Assembly (NCBI GenBank): GCA_013290035.1
Contig: JABCYT010000064.1
Span: 1 to 10,371 of the forward strand
Direction of reading: 5' to 3'
Source: Alphaproteobacteria bacterium
GTDB taxonomy: Bacteria > Pseudomonadota > Alphaproteobacteria > Reyranellales > Reyranellaceae
DNA length: 10,371 nt
The position numbers and the translations under genes were made by a program. Under the pieces are notes generated by a model. It worked only from the letters and a program-made list of their open reading frames with translations, was not told the DNA's origin and searched no databases. Of the stretch, positions 1-6,697 are shown in pieces. Position 1 is the stretch's first letter; each line of letters starts with the position of its first letter.

Positions 1-624
1 GGCGGCATGGTGGTGGGCACCGGCGATCTCTCCGAGCTGGGCCTGGGCTGGTGCACCTACGGCGTCGGCGATCACATGTCGCACTACAATCCCAACGGCT
101 CGGTGTCCAAGACGCTGATCCAGCACCTGATCCGCTTCGTCGCCGCCTCGGGCGACGTCGACAAGGAGACGGCCGCGATCCTGCACGACATCCTCGACAC
201 CGAAATCTCGCCCGAGCTGATCCCGGCGGGAGCGGGTGGCGCGGTCCAGTCGACCGAGCAGTCGGTCGGGCCCTATGCGCTGCAGGATTTCAATCTTTTC
301 TACCTGACGCGTCTCGGCTATCGGCCTTCCAAGATCGCCTTCCTCGCCTGGAACGCCTGGCACGATGCCGAGAAGGGCACGTGGCCGGCCAACCTGCCGG
401 CCGGCACGCGGCGCGCCTATACGCTGGCCGAGATCCGGCAGTGGCTGGAACTGTTCCTGCGCCGCTTCTTCACCAACCAGTTCAAGCGCTCGGCGCTGCC
501 CAACGGACCGAAGATCTCCTCGGGCGGCTCGTTGTCGCCGCGCGGCGACTGGCGGGCGCCGTCGGACGGCAGCCCGGACGCGTGGCTGGCCGAGCTGGCC
601 GCAGTTCCGCAGACCAAGAAATAG
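1..624 (+). CDS. nadE: Glutamine-dependent NAD+ synthetase, C-terminal part (5' truncated by window edge)
   Basis: This enzyme makes NAD+ from nicotinate adenine dinucleotide, ATP and glutamine in the cytoplasm, the last step of NAD biosynthesis. The reading frame is open from base 1, so the start lies outside the window; 207 codons are visible. They match the end of the synthetase (ATP-pyrophosphatase) domain of the long, roughly 680-residue two-domain form. Near the left edge is [12 protein letters not shown], then the family-typical [11 protein letters not shown] and [21 protein letters not shown] follows, then the tail motifs [11 protein letters not shown] (from visible residue 161) and [12 protein letters not shown]. 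The N-terminal glutaminase domain is not in the window. The internal ATG at base 7 is not a start, because conserved synthetase sequence begins before it. A 58-base gap separates it from the rhodanese gene on the same strand. The family call is secure. Confidence 0.95.
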   Translation, partial: GGMVVGTGDLSELGLGWCTYGVGDHMSHYNPNGSVSKTLIQHLIRFVAASGDVDKETAAILHDILDTEISPELIPAGAGGAVQSTEQSVGPYALQDFNLFYLTRLGYRPSKIAFLAWNAWHDAEKGTWPANLPAGTRRAYTLAEIRQWLELFLRRFFTNQFKRSALPNGPKISSGGSLSPRGDWRAPSDGSPDAWLAELAAVPQTKK

Positions 625-682
625 CCGAAGGCCTTCCGCCCTTCGCCGTCTGACCGTACAACTGGGCATCGGAGGAACGTCG

Positions 683-1090
683 ATGCCGCTCAAGATCAAG
701 AAGACCGTCAAGCAGATGGTCGACGAGGCCAACGGCCAGATCGAAACCTTGCCGCTCGCCGACGCCATGAAAGTCCACGGCCAGCCCGGCGTGACCTTCA
801 TCGACATCCGCGATCCGCGCGAACTGTGGCGCGACGGCACGATCCCCGGCGCCATCAACGTGACGCGCGGCATGCTCGAGATGTGGATCGATCCCGAGAG
901 TCCCTACGCCAAGGATTATTTCCAGACCGGCGCCAAGTTCGTGTTCTTCTGCGCCGGCGCCTGGCGGTCGGCGCTCGCCACCAAGACGGCGCAGGACATG
1001 GGGCTGACGCCGGTCGCGCACCTGGAAGGCGGCTTCGGGGCGTGGAAGAAGGCGGGCGGACCGGTGGCAAAGGTCGAGCCCAAGAAATAG
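683..1090 (+). CDS. Single-domain rhodanese-like sulfurtransferase
   Basis: A 135-residue cytoplasmic protein made of one rhodanese domain. Such proteins carry sulfane sulfur on a cysteine persulfide and pass it to an acceptor; the partner here is unknown. Visible marks are VTFIDIRDPRELWRDGTIPGAINV (about residues 37-60 in two parts: the DIRDPREL strand and the GTIPGAINV loop) and the active-site loop CAGAWRS with Cys90. That gives the usual Cys-X4-Arg cradle. The C-terminal LEGGFGAWKKAGGPV is the standard rhodanese end. ATG 683 is chosen because GGAGGA at 671-676 sits six bases upstream; the frame stays open further upstream but without family-like sequence. There is no signal peptide. The acyl-CoA synthetase gene starts 10 bases after the stop, so the two are probably cotranscribed. 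Family certain, substrate unknown. Confidence 0.93.
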   Translation: MPLKIKKTVKQMVDEANGQIETLPLADAMKVHGQPGVTFIDIRDPRELWRDGTIPGAINVTRGMLEMWIDPESPYAKDYFQTGAKFVFFCAGAWRSALATKTAQDMGLTPVAHLEGGFGAWKKAGGPVAKVEPKK

Positions 1091-1100
1091 GGTCGTCGCG

Positions 1101-2702
1101 ATGAGTCCCGACACGGCTCTGGTGCCGCAGCCGACGCTGGACGATTTCCCCGACTTCGTCTCGATTCCGGTGCGCGTGGCGCGCAACGCCCGGGCCCATC
1201 CCGAAAAAATCGCGGTCATGTGCGAGGGCAAGGCGCGTACATGGCGCGCCTTCGACCAGCGCATCAACCGGATCGCCCGCTCGCTGTCGGCTATGGGCGT
1301 CGGCCGCGGCGACAAGATCGCCATCCTGGCCACCAATTCGATCGAATATCTCGAGACTTTCATGGGCGGGCTGCGCGCCGGCGCCTGCGTGGTGCCGCTG
1401 TCGACCATGGCGGCGGCCGATGCGCTGGAGAAGATGCTCGACGATTGCGATGCCAAGGTCCTTTTCCTGTCGGACCAGTATCGCAGCCTGGTCGAACCCT
1501 ATGAGGGCCGGCTGCCCAAGCTGATCGCGGATGGCCGCATCGCCTACGACTTCAGGCGCGCGGGCTGGCGCGATTTCGAGGAATGGCTGGCGCCGGCGAG
1601 CGATGCCGCCTTCGAGTTGCCGATCGGCCAGCTCGACGATTTCAACATCATCTACAGCTCCGGTACGACCGGCCTGCCCAAAGGCATCCTGCACAGCCAC
1701 GCCATGCGCGATCTTCTGGCGGTGCGGTTCACCGCGTTCGACTACGGGCCGGACACGATCTCGCTCGCCTCGACGCCGCTCTATTCCAACACCACGCTCG
1801 TCGCCCTGCTGGCGAGCGTCGGCGTCGGCGGCACGACCATCCTGATGCCCAAGTCGGATGTCGTGAAGTTCCTGGAGATCGCCGAGCGCGAGCGCGTCAC
1901 CCACGCTATGCTGGTGCCGGTGCAGTACCAGCGCCTCCTGGCGCATCCCGACTTCGACAAGTACGACCTTGGTTCCTTCAAGGCCAAGCTCTCGACCAGC
2001 GCGCCGCTGCGCGCCGCCATCAAGGCCGACTGCCTGAAACGCTGGCCGGGCCGTCTGATCGAGATCTACGGCCTGACCGAGGGCGGCGGCTCCTGCACTC
2101 TCGAAGCGAACCTTCATCCCGACAAGCTCCACACCGTGGGCAAGCCGGGGCTGGGCAGCGAGGTCGTGGTGCTGGACGAGCAGGGCAGGGAGCTGCCGCA
2201 GGGCGAGGTCGGCGAGCTGGCCGGGCGCGGCCAGGTGATGATGAAGGGCTACTACAAGCAGGCCGACAAGACGCGCGACCTGTTCTGGCACGACAAGCAC
2301 GGCCGCCTGTTCTTCAAGTCGGGCGACATGGGCCGCATCGACGAGGACGGCTTCGTCGTCCTGCTCGATCGCAAGAAGGACATGATCATTTCCGGCGGCT
2401 TCAACGTCTATGCCGCCGACATCGAAGTGTTGCTGCTGCGGCATCCCGACGTGATCGACGTCGCCGTCATCGGCGTTCCGAGCGAGCAGTGGGGCGAGCA
2501 GCCGATGGCGCTTTGCGTGGGCCGGCCGGGCGCCACGGCGACGGAGGCGGAGATCCGCGACTGGGCCAACCACCAGCTCGGCAAGACCCAGCGCCTGGCC
2601 GCGGTGGAGTTTCGTGAGTCGCTGCCGCGCAGTACCATCGGCAAGATCATGAAGCGCGAGTTGCGCGAACCCTATTGGGCGGGCCGCAGCGCCAAGATCT
2701 GA
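1101..2702 (+). CDS. AMP-dependent acyl-CoA synthetase/ligase (ANL superfamily)
   Basis: A 533-residue enzyme predicted to activate a carboxylic acid with ATP to an acyl-adenylate and then to an acyl-CoA. ANL core motifs appear in order. The phosphate-binding loop YSSGTTGLPKG is at residues 185-195, the adenine/acyl pocket motif YGLTEGG at 323-329 and SGDMG at 407-411. The hinge region DRKKDMIISGGFNVYAADIE is at 423-442, and the C-terminal PRSTIGKIMKREL carries the expected catalytic Lys515. Length is normal for medium-chain or aryl acid ligases. The hinge reads NVYAADIE rather than the more usual NVYPxEIE. The Shine-Dalgarno sequence before ATG 1101 is weak, but the position fits the family N-terminus and the 10-base gap to the rhodanese. 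The DUF3237 gene follows after 10 bases. The acid cannot be deduced; a close match to long-chain FadD or acetyl-CoA synthetase is not evident. Confidence 0.94.
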   Translation: MSPDTALVPQPTLDDFPDFVSIPVRVARNARAHPEKIAVMCEGKARTWRAFDQRINRIARSLSAMGVGRGDKIAILATNSIEYLETFMGGLRAGACVVPLSTMAAADALEKMLDDCDAKVLFLSDQYRSLVEPYEGRLPKLIADGRIAYDFRRAGWRDFEEWLAPASDAAFELPIGQLDDFNIIYSSGTTGLPKGILHSHAMRDLLAVRFTAFDYGPDTISLASTPLYSNTTLVALLASVGVGGTTILMPKSDVVKFLEIAERERVTHAMLVPVQYQRLLAHPDFDKYDLGSFKAKLSTSAPLRAAIKADCLKRWPGRLIEIYGLTEGGGSCTLEANLHPDKLHTVGKPGLGSEVVVLDEQGRELPQGEVGELAGRGQVMMKGYYKQADKTRDLFWHDKHGRLFFKSGDMGRIDEDGFVVLLDRKKDMIISGGFNVYAADIEVLLLRHPDVIDVAVIGVPSEQWGEQPMALCVGRPGATATEAEIRDWANHQLGKTQRLAAVEFRESLPRSTIGKIMKRELREPYWAGRSAKI

Positions 2703-2712
2703 GGGAATGACG

Positions 2713-3183
2713 ATGACCGAGCCCGTGCTCCACTCCTCCCATCTGTTCACGCTCAGCCTGACCGTCGATCCGAACTTCACTGATCTCGGCGAGACGCCCT
2801 ATGGCCGCCGTCGCATCGCGGCGGTCACCGGCGGACGCTTCGAGGGCGAGGAATTGAAGGGCACGGTGCTGCCCTCGCCAGGCGGCGACTGGCTGCTGCT
2901 GCGGCGCGACGGCGTCCTGCAACTCGACGTCCGGATCACGCTTAAGACCCATGACGACCATCTCATCTACATGAGCTATCGCGGCATGCGGCACGGCCCG
3001 GCCTGGGTGATCGAGCAGCTCAACAAGGGTGAGAAGGTCGATCCCAGCCAGTACTATTTCCGCACCACGCCGTCATTCGAGACCGCGTCGGAGAAATATC
3101 GCTTCCTGAACCGCATCGTCTGCGTCGCCACCGGCCGCCGCGAGCCGACCGGCCCGATCTACGACGTGTTTCATATTCTTTGA
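2713..3183 (+). CDS. DUF3237 (UPF0311) family protein
   Basis: A 156-residue cytoplasmic protein of the DUF3237 family, a small beta-rich fold of unknown biochemical function often found near aromatic or acyl-CoA catabolic genes. Family-typical segments are YGRRRIAAVTGGRFEG, LKGTVLPSPGGDWLLLRRDG, LDVRITLKTHDDHLIYMSYRG and the C-terminal YYFRTTPSFET ... YRFLNRIVCVATGRR ... YDVF. An upstream in-frame ATG at 2707 is rejected as start because GAGGG at 2701-2705 would lie only one base before it. ATG 2713 has the same site at a normal seven-base distance. The gene begins 10 bases after the acyl-CoA synthetase stop, so it is probably the last gene of that transcript. It is followed directly by the palindromic repeat at 3196-3323. 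Family call firm, function open. Confidence 0.9.
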   Translation: MTEPVLHSSHLFTLSLTVDPNFTDLGETPYGRRRIAAVTGGRFEGEELKGTVLPSPGGDWLLLRRDGVLQLDVRITLKTHDDHLIYMSYRGMRHGPAWVIEQLNKGEKVDPSQYYFRTTPSFETASEKYRFLNRIVCVATGRREPTGPIYDVFHIL

Positions 3184-3195
3184 GCGCATTCTTTT

Positions 3196-3323
3196 CCTCC
3201 CCAAGCGAAGCTTGGGGAGGTGTCCGCGCAGCGGACGGAGGGGTCATGAGCATCGGTCGTGCTGCTCACGACCCCTCCGTCGCCGCAAGGCGGCGACACC
3301 TCCCCACGCTACGCGTGGGGAGG
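3196..3323. repeat. Composite palindromic intergenic repeat between convergent genes
   Basis: A 128-base mosaic of hairpins. The outermost left hairpin has 11-base arms CCTCCCCAAGC (3196-3206) and GCTTGGGGAGG (3210-3220) around GAA. GTCCGC/GCGGAC pair at 3222-3227 and 3231-3236. A longer stem joins 3235-3251 with 3264-3280 (ACGGAGGGGTC, one mismatch, then TGAGC). GTCGCCG/CGGCGAC pair at 3279-3285 and 3291-3297. The right hairpin has arms CCTCCCCACGC (3299-3309) and GCGTGGGGAGG (3313-3323). The two ends mirror one another, so the whole element is also roughly symmetric. It looks like a dispersed REP-like element. It lies between convergent genes and could fold in either transcript, but it has no T-run, so it is not a classical intrinsic terminator. 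Confidence 0.88.
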
Positions 3324-4172
3324 GCGAGAGCTGGAGATCTTCGCCAGCACCGGCAGAATGTACTCGCGGAACTTCGCGGGATTCTCGCTCATCGGGAAGT
3401 GGCCGACTTGCTTCATGATCTGGACCTCGACGCCGGGAATCTGGCGGGCCGTGCGCAGCGTGTCCTCGGCGGTGCAGGAGAAGTCGTACTCGCCGGTCAG
3501 CAGGTAGAGCGGGCAGACCTTGGTGTCGATCGTCTTCACCTTCTCGCGCAGATCGCCGTCGACGCGATAGAAGTAGAGGTCGCCCTTGAACACGCCGGGA
3601 CCGCCCTGCATGTACATCCAGAGCGTCTCGTGGCGGCTGGCCGGCGGGCTGTGCGGCGCGATCAGGCCCGAGATCAGCGCGGCTGAGACCTCGCCGCCAT
3701 GGACGTCCGGCCGGTGCAGCCACGCCGTGTCGTACCACGGCTGCTGGAAGTCGGCGGCTTCGAGCGCGATCAGGGCGCGGAACTCGGCGGCGTGCGCGAT
3801 CGCCAGGTTGAGCACGATGCGCCCGCCGATCGAGCAGCCCATGACCACCGGCCGCTCGAGCTCGAGGGCCTGGCAGAAGGCGCGGATGGCTGCCGTGTAG
3901 GACGCCGTCGTCAGCCGGTACTCACCCTCTTGCCAGCCGTCGGGCGGCGTCGACTTGCCGTGCCAGGGCATGTCGAAGGCCAGCACGCGGAAGCGCCGCG
4001 TGATCTCGGGATCGGCCAGCAGATGGCGGTATTGGCGGTTGTCGGCGCCGGCCGTGTGCAGGCAGACCAGCGGGATGCCCTGGCCGGCCTCCTCGAAGTA
4101 AACGCGGTGCGCGATGCCCTCGATCTCCATCCGCAGGTAGCGGCCCGTCATCGGCTCGAGCGCCGGCGCCAT
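3309..4172 (-). CDS. Alpha/beta hydrolase
   Basis: A 287-residue alpha/beta-hydrolase-fold enzyme with a complete predicted catalytic triad. The nucleophile is Ser114 in GCSIG (112-116), the acid Asp230 in LTGEYDFSC and the base His258 in VGHFPMSENP. The oxyanion region LVCLHTAGADNRQYRHL (about 35-52) and FDMPWHGKS (67-74) are typical of esterase, lactonase and C-C hydrolase members, so the reaction is not assigned more closely. There is no signal peptide. ATG 4172 has a GGAGGA site at about 4180-4185, inside the end of the upstream gene, and only three bases separate that gene's stop from this start. It is therefore the last gene of a compact operon with the SCP2-like and DUF6134-type genes. 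The stop codon and last residues fall inside the palindromic repeat, which suggests the native C-terminus was replaced. Confidence 0.93.
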   Translation of the reverse strand: MAPALEPMTGRYLRMEIEGIAHRVYFEEAGQGIPLVCLHTAGADNRQYRHLLADPEITRRFRVLAFDMPWHGKSTPPDGWQEGEYRLTTASYTAAIRAFCQALELERPVVMGCSIGGRIVLNLAIAHAAEFRALIALEAADFQQPWYDTAWLHRPDVHGGEVSAALISGLIAPHSPPASRHETLWMYMQGGPGVFKGDLYFYRVDGDLREKVKTIDTKVCPLYLLTGEYDFSCTAEDTLRTARQIPGVEVQIMKQVGHFPMSENPAKFREYILPVLAKISSSRPPHA

Positions 4173-4175
4173 GGC

Positions 4176-4559
4176 TCAGTCCTCCTCCGCCAGGCGGCGC
4201 GGCAGCGCCAGCAGGTCCTTGAAGTACTGCAGGTTCTGCAACAGCGGCCGCAGATCGCCCTCCATCGAGGCGACGCCACGCTTGGCAAGGGCGAAGAGGT
4301 CGTGCCAGCCGGGCTCCGGCACCTTGTGCCAGTGCCGCCGCCAGGCCTCGTCGGTGCCGCGGATCGAGAAGGCGGTGGCGCGCATCAGCCGCGGTCCGCG
4401 CTCCAGCGCTGCGAGGGCGCCTTGGCGAAGGACGAGATGGAAGGGTTCGGCGCCGATGTCGATGCGGCAGTCGACGTCTAGCCAGCGGCCGCGACGGCGG
4501 AGGTCGGTGTCGGCGGCGAGGAGACCGGGCAGTCGCGCGAAGCGCTCGGCAGGAGTCAT
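4176..4559 (-). CDS. Small hypothetical protein, possibly SCP2-like
   Basis: A 127-residue cytoplasmic protein with no signal peptide or membrane segment. The middle part (about 28-68: LDVDCRIDIGAEPFHLVLRQG, then ATAFSIRGTDEAW) has the alternating strand pattern and ligand-loop style of sterol-carrier-protein-2 domains. The end (about 97-120: GVASMEGDLRPLLQNLQYFK) resembles the usual SCP2 segment of a gated 'G' followed by a helix. That assignment is my inference, and an unrelated fold is possible. The start is set by an ATGA overlap: the DUF6134-type gene stops with TGA at 4556-4558 and this gene starts with ATG at 4557-4559, which implies translational coupling. The frame is open 27 codons further upstream, but that would run deep into the preceding gene. 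It probably works with the secreted protein and the hydrolase on either side. Confidence 0.8.
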   Translation of the reverse strand: MTPAERFARLPGLLAADTDLRRRGRWLDVDCRIDIGAEPFHLVLRQGALAALERGPRLMRATAFSIRGTDEAWRRHWHKVPEPGWHDLFALAKRGVASMEGDLRPLLQNLQYFKDLLALPRRLAEED

Positions 4560-5263
4560 TCCTGCAGAATGTACTCGATCGTCGATCCGTCGAAAGCCGG
4601 GAAGGCGGCCTTGACCCAGCGCCCGCGGTCGTCGAACCACTGATCCATCCTGAGGTCGCCGGTGTAATGGTAGCGGGTCGCTTCGATCGTGGCGCCGCTC
4701 ACCGTCTTGACCGGCTCGCGGCCCATTGGCGTGATCGTGGCATGCGACTGGGTTCCGTACTGGGTATTGAGCAGGACGGATTGGCCGACCTGTCCCATGT
4801 TCCAGTTCGACGTCGGCAGGGTGCTGGGCGGCAACAGTTCATGGCCGATCTCGGGAAGCTGCGCGCCCTGGTCGGCGCTGGCAGAGGCAAACGGTTGCGG
4901 CAACGCCTCGCGGTCCACGATCAGGCCATTGCTGCCACGTTGCACGCGTACGACGTACTTCTTGCCGTTGTCGTCGGTCTGCGCTTCGAGTGCCTGCAGC
5001 GCGTTGCCGCTCCACACCTCGCGGCTGTTATGGATATAGCGATAGGCGGTGACGCCCAATGCCCTGACAGCAAGGTCGACGGCCACCGTGACCTTGCGAT
5101 TGACGCCCTCGTTCTGGAAGGAAATCGTATGGTGGCCGATTTCCTTGCCGTTGCGATAGACGGTGAAGGCCAGCGACCGGCCATAGGGGAAGTCGTTCGC
5201 CGCGGCCACCGCGGTCGAACCCATCACCGTCACGACGAGAGCTGCAGCAAGCTGCCTGCGCAT
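4556..5263 (-). CDS. Secreted DUF6134-type protein
   Basis: A 235-residue exported protein. Residues 1-22 form a classical signal peptide: MRRQ, a hydrophobic stretch LAAALVVTVMGSTAVA, and small residues for cleavage near Ala20-Ala22, so the mature chain is probably periplasmic. The body shows FTVYRNGKEIGHHTISFQ, VTAYRYIHNSREVWSG, LQALEAQTDDNGKKYVVRVQ and, near the end, YHYTGDLRMDQWFDDRGRWVKAAF. This is the pattern I associate with DUF6134, a beta-sheet-rich family of unknown function. ATG 5263 is preferred because GGGAGG at 5268-5273 precedes it. The in-frame GTG at 5275 would put that ribosome-binding site inside the coding region. It is the first gene of the operon with the SCP2-like protein and hydrolase, and has a promoter-like region upstream. 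Family moderately sure, export sure. Confidence 0.85.
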   Translation of the reverse strand: MRRQLAAALVVTVMGSTAVAAANDFPYGRSLAFTVYRNGKEIGHHTISFQNEGVNRKVTVAVDLAVRALGVTAYRYIHNSREVWSGNALQALEAQTDDNGKKYVVRVQRGSNGLIVDREALPQPFASASADQGAQLPEIGHELLPPSTLPTSNWNMGQVGQSVLLNTQYGTQSHATITPMGREPVKTVSGATIEATRYHYTGDLRMDQWFDDRGRWVKAAFPAFDGSTIEYILQE

Positions 5264-5306
5264 TATTCCTCCCACCCCCCCGGTAGATGATACGCCGCGA
5301 AGGAGC

Positions 5307-5335
5307 GTTGAATCATGCCAGCGCTATTTCGTCAA
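5307..5335 (-). promoter_or_regulatory. Possible sigma-70 type promoter for the DUF6134 operon
   Basis: On the minus strand TTGACG (plus positions 5330-5335) matches the -35 consensus at five of six bases. It is followed after 17 bases by TTCAAC (5307-5312), a weak -10. Alphaproteobacterial -10 boxes are often poor, so this is plausible but unproven. It lies about 45-70 bases before the ATG of the DUF6134-type gene, in the only larger gap (102 bases) between that gene and the CaiB gene. The -35 touches the first of the AAACGA-type half sites described separately. Confidence 0.35.
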
Positions 5336-5381
5336 ACGATCGCTTAAACGACCCGGTCGTTTTTCTCAAACGACCCGGTCG
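5334..5381. promoter_or_regulatory. Cluster of AAACGA-type palindromic sites, putative operator
   Basis: The perfect dyad AAACGACCCGGTCGTTT (5346-5362) is two 8-base half sites around a central C. Its first 14 bases, AAACGACCCGGTCG, recur exactly at 5368-5381, 22 bases further on and overlapping the stop codon of the CaiB gene. A third, degenerate copy AAACGATCG lies at 5334-5342. Compact dyads of this form are typical of TetR-family and similar repressors, and the cluster sits just upstream of, and touching, a possible -35 box for the DUF6134 operon. A second reading is a weak terminator for the CaiB gene: the same dyad forms a GC stem, but on the minus strand it is followed by only three T. 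No regulator gene is in the window. Confidence 0.45.
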
Positions 5382-6550
5382 GCCCGCAGCTTGTCGATGG
5401 CGGCCGGTTCATACCCAAGCTCCTGTAAAATCTGGTCGGTGTGCTCGCCAAGCCGGGGCGCACGGCGGCGGATGGTGAGCGGCGTGCGGGAGAGTTTCAC
5501 CGGCTCCTGCACGATCGGCACCGGCTTGGCGGCGCCGGGATACTCCATTCCGTGGAAGAATTTGGCGTGTCGGATATGGGGATCATCCAGTGTCTGCTGC
5601 GGCGTGTAGACGGGGCCGGCCGGAATGCGGTTTGCCTCCAGCGCCTCGAGCGCCTCTTTCACAGTCCGCGTATTGCACCAGTTCTGCATGATTTCGGACA
5701 GAGCCTCGCCATTGTCGCCGCGCGCCAGGTCGTCCTTGAAGCGCGGGTCCTTGGCCAGGGCCTCGTCGCCCATCAGCTTGCACCAGCGCACGAACAGCGG
5801 CTGGCCGATGGTCATGGCATAGATCCAGCCGTCGCGGCACTTGTAGGTGTCGGACGGCCCCGCGGTGAAGCCGCGGTTGAGGGTGGCGATGCGGTTGAGG
5901 TTGAGCATGGCCTGCTCGATCAGGTGGCCGTTGGTGATGTTCATGGCGGTGCGCAGGAGCGCGGTCTCGACCTTCTGGCCCTTGCCGCTCTTGGCGCGGT
6001 CGATCAGGGCGGCCAGCACGCCCACGGTGTTGAGCAGCGCGGTGCCGAAATCGACGAACGGAGCGTTCATGCGGGTCGGCACCTTGCCGTCGCCCGACAG
6101 GAACATGGCGCCCGACATCGCCTGGCCGATCGTGTCGAAGCCGACGCGCGTGGCGTAGGGGCCTTCGGAGCCGAAGGTCGAGGTCGTGGCCAGGATGATG
6201 CGCGGGTTGATGGCCGAGATGGTGTCGTAGTCGATGCCCATCTCCTGCAGGGTCTCGTAGGGCAGGTTGGCGATCACCACGTCCGACTGAGCCAAAAGCT
6301 TCTTCACGATCTCGCGGCCGGCCGGCTTCATCGGGTTGAGCGTGAGGCCGAGTTTGTTGCGGCCCATCTGGAGGAACATCGCGCCTTCGCCGCCGTCGAC
6401 GACGGGCGTCACCCAGCGATCCTCGCTGCCGTCGAGCTTTTCGATGCGGATGACCTCGGCGCCGAGGTCGGCCAGCATCGTGCCGCAGAACGGACCGGCG
6501 ATGTACCGGCCGAAATCGAGAACACGTATTCCTTCGAGAACGCCAGGCAT
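5366..6550 (-). CDS. CaiB/BaiF family (class III) CoA-transferase
   Basis: A 394-residue cytoplasmic enzyme of the family that moves CoA between carboxylic acids through an aspartyl-CoA thioester. The N-terminus LEGIRVLDFGRYIAGPFCGTMLADLGAEVIRIEK (residues 5-38, quoted as two family motifs: VLDFGR..AGP and LADLGAEVIRIEK) is diagnostic. R64NKLGLTLN and FVDFGTAL follow, where Asp167 is the expected catalytic aspartate. The C-terminal half has the usual GWIYAMTIG, IPAGPVYT and LGEHTDQIL. Length is normal. ATG 6550 has a moderate GGAAAG site about two bases before it. The gene is preceded by the palindromic repeat at 6578-6680 and so is separated by 147 bases from the cupin gene. Family members include formyl-CoA, succinyl-CoA:(R)-benzylsuccinate, itaconate and glutarate/hydroxymethylglutarate CoA-transferases. 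The acid used here is unknown, but pairing with an HMG-CoA lyase-like gene favours a branched dicarboxylate. Confidence 0.95.
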   Translation of the reverse strand: MPGVLEGIRVLDFGRYIAGPFCGTMLADLGAEVIRIEKLDGSEDRWVTPVVDGGEGAMFLQMGRNKLGLTLNPMKPAGREIVKKLLAQSDVVIANLPYETLQEMGIDYDTISAINPRIILATTSTFGSEGPYATRVGFDTIGQAMSGAMFLSGDGKVPTRMNAPFVDFGTALLNTVGVLAALIDRAKSGKGQKVETALLRTAMNITNGHLIEQAMLNLNRIATLNRGFTAGPSDTYKCRDGWIYAMTIGQPLFVRWCKLMGDEALAKDPRFKDDLARGDNGEALSEIMQNWCNTRTVKEALEALEANRIPAGPVYTPQQTLDDPHIRHAKFFHGMEYPGAAKPVPIVQEPVKLSRTPLTIRRRAPRLGEHTDQILQELGYEPAAIDKLRADRVV

Positions 6551-6577
6551 GACTTTCCTACCCTATTCGCGCGCACA

Positions 6578-6680
6578 CCTCACCCTGAGGAGGCGCGAAG
6601 CGCCGTCTCGAAGGGTGGGAAGCAGTCTTGGTGTTGCCCACCCTTCGAGACGCGCACTTCGTGCGCTCCTCAGGATGAGG
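6578..6680. repeat. Nested palindromic intergenic repeat (CCTCA..CTGAGGAG type)
   Basis: A 103-base near-symmetric element. Outer arms CCTCACCCTGAGGAG (from 6578) and CTCCTCAGGATGAGG (to 6680) pair with one mismatch. Inner arms CGTCTCGAAGGGTGGG (6604-6619) and CCCACCCTTCGAGACG (6637-6652) pair perfectly over 16 bases. Each side carries its own small hairpin: GGCGC/GCGCC around GAA (6592-6604) and GCGCAC/GTGCGC around TTC (6652-6666). From memory, repeats of this kind are scattered in many copies through Bradyrhizobium- and Rhodospirillales-type genomes; their function is not known. Here it separates the cupin gene from the CaiB gene and could weaken read-through between them. Confidence 0.9.
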
Positions 6681-6697
6681 CTTTGGGGTCGAGCCGC

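Noticed and set aside
365..682. Longer upstream start for the rhodanese within the nadE region
   Set aside because: The extra 106 codons are Arg/Pro-rich and overlap the conserved end of NAD synthetase; the good ribosome-binding site is at 671-676.
855..2780. A 641-codon open frame on the minus strand opposite the rhodanese and acyl-CoA synthetase genes
   Set aside because: Its translation is repetitive, Arg/Ala/His/Asp-rich and matches no family. The opposite strand encodes proteins with clear motifs throughout. Long antisense frames are common in GC-rich DNA.
3196..3323. CRISPR array or tRNA-like structure
   Set aside because: The repeats are inverted, not regularly spaced direct repeats, and no tRNA arm pattern is present.
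5264..5275. GTG 5275 as the start of the DUF6134-type gene
   Set aside because: It would place the Shine-Dalgarno sequence inside the coding region and lengthen the signal peptide without need; ATG 5263 fits better.
5346..5364. Intrinsic terminator with stem AAACGAC/GTCGTTT and T-run
   Set aside because: The full T-run lies on the plus strand, where no gene ends. On the minus strand only three T follow, so an operator is the better reading, with a weak terminator as the alternative.
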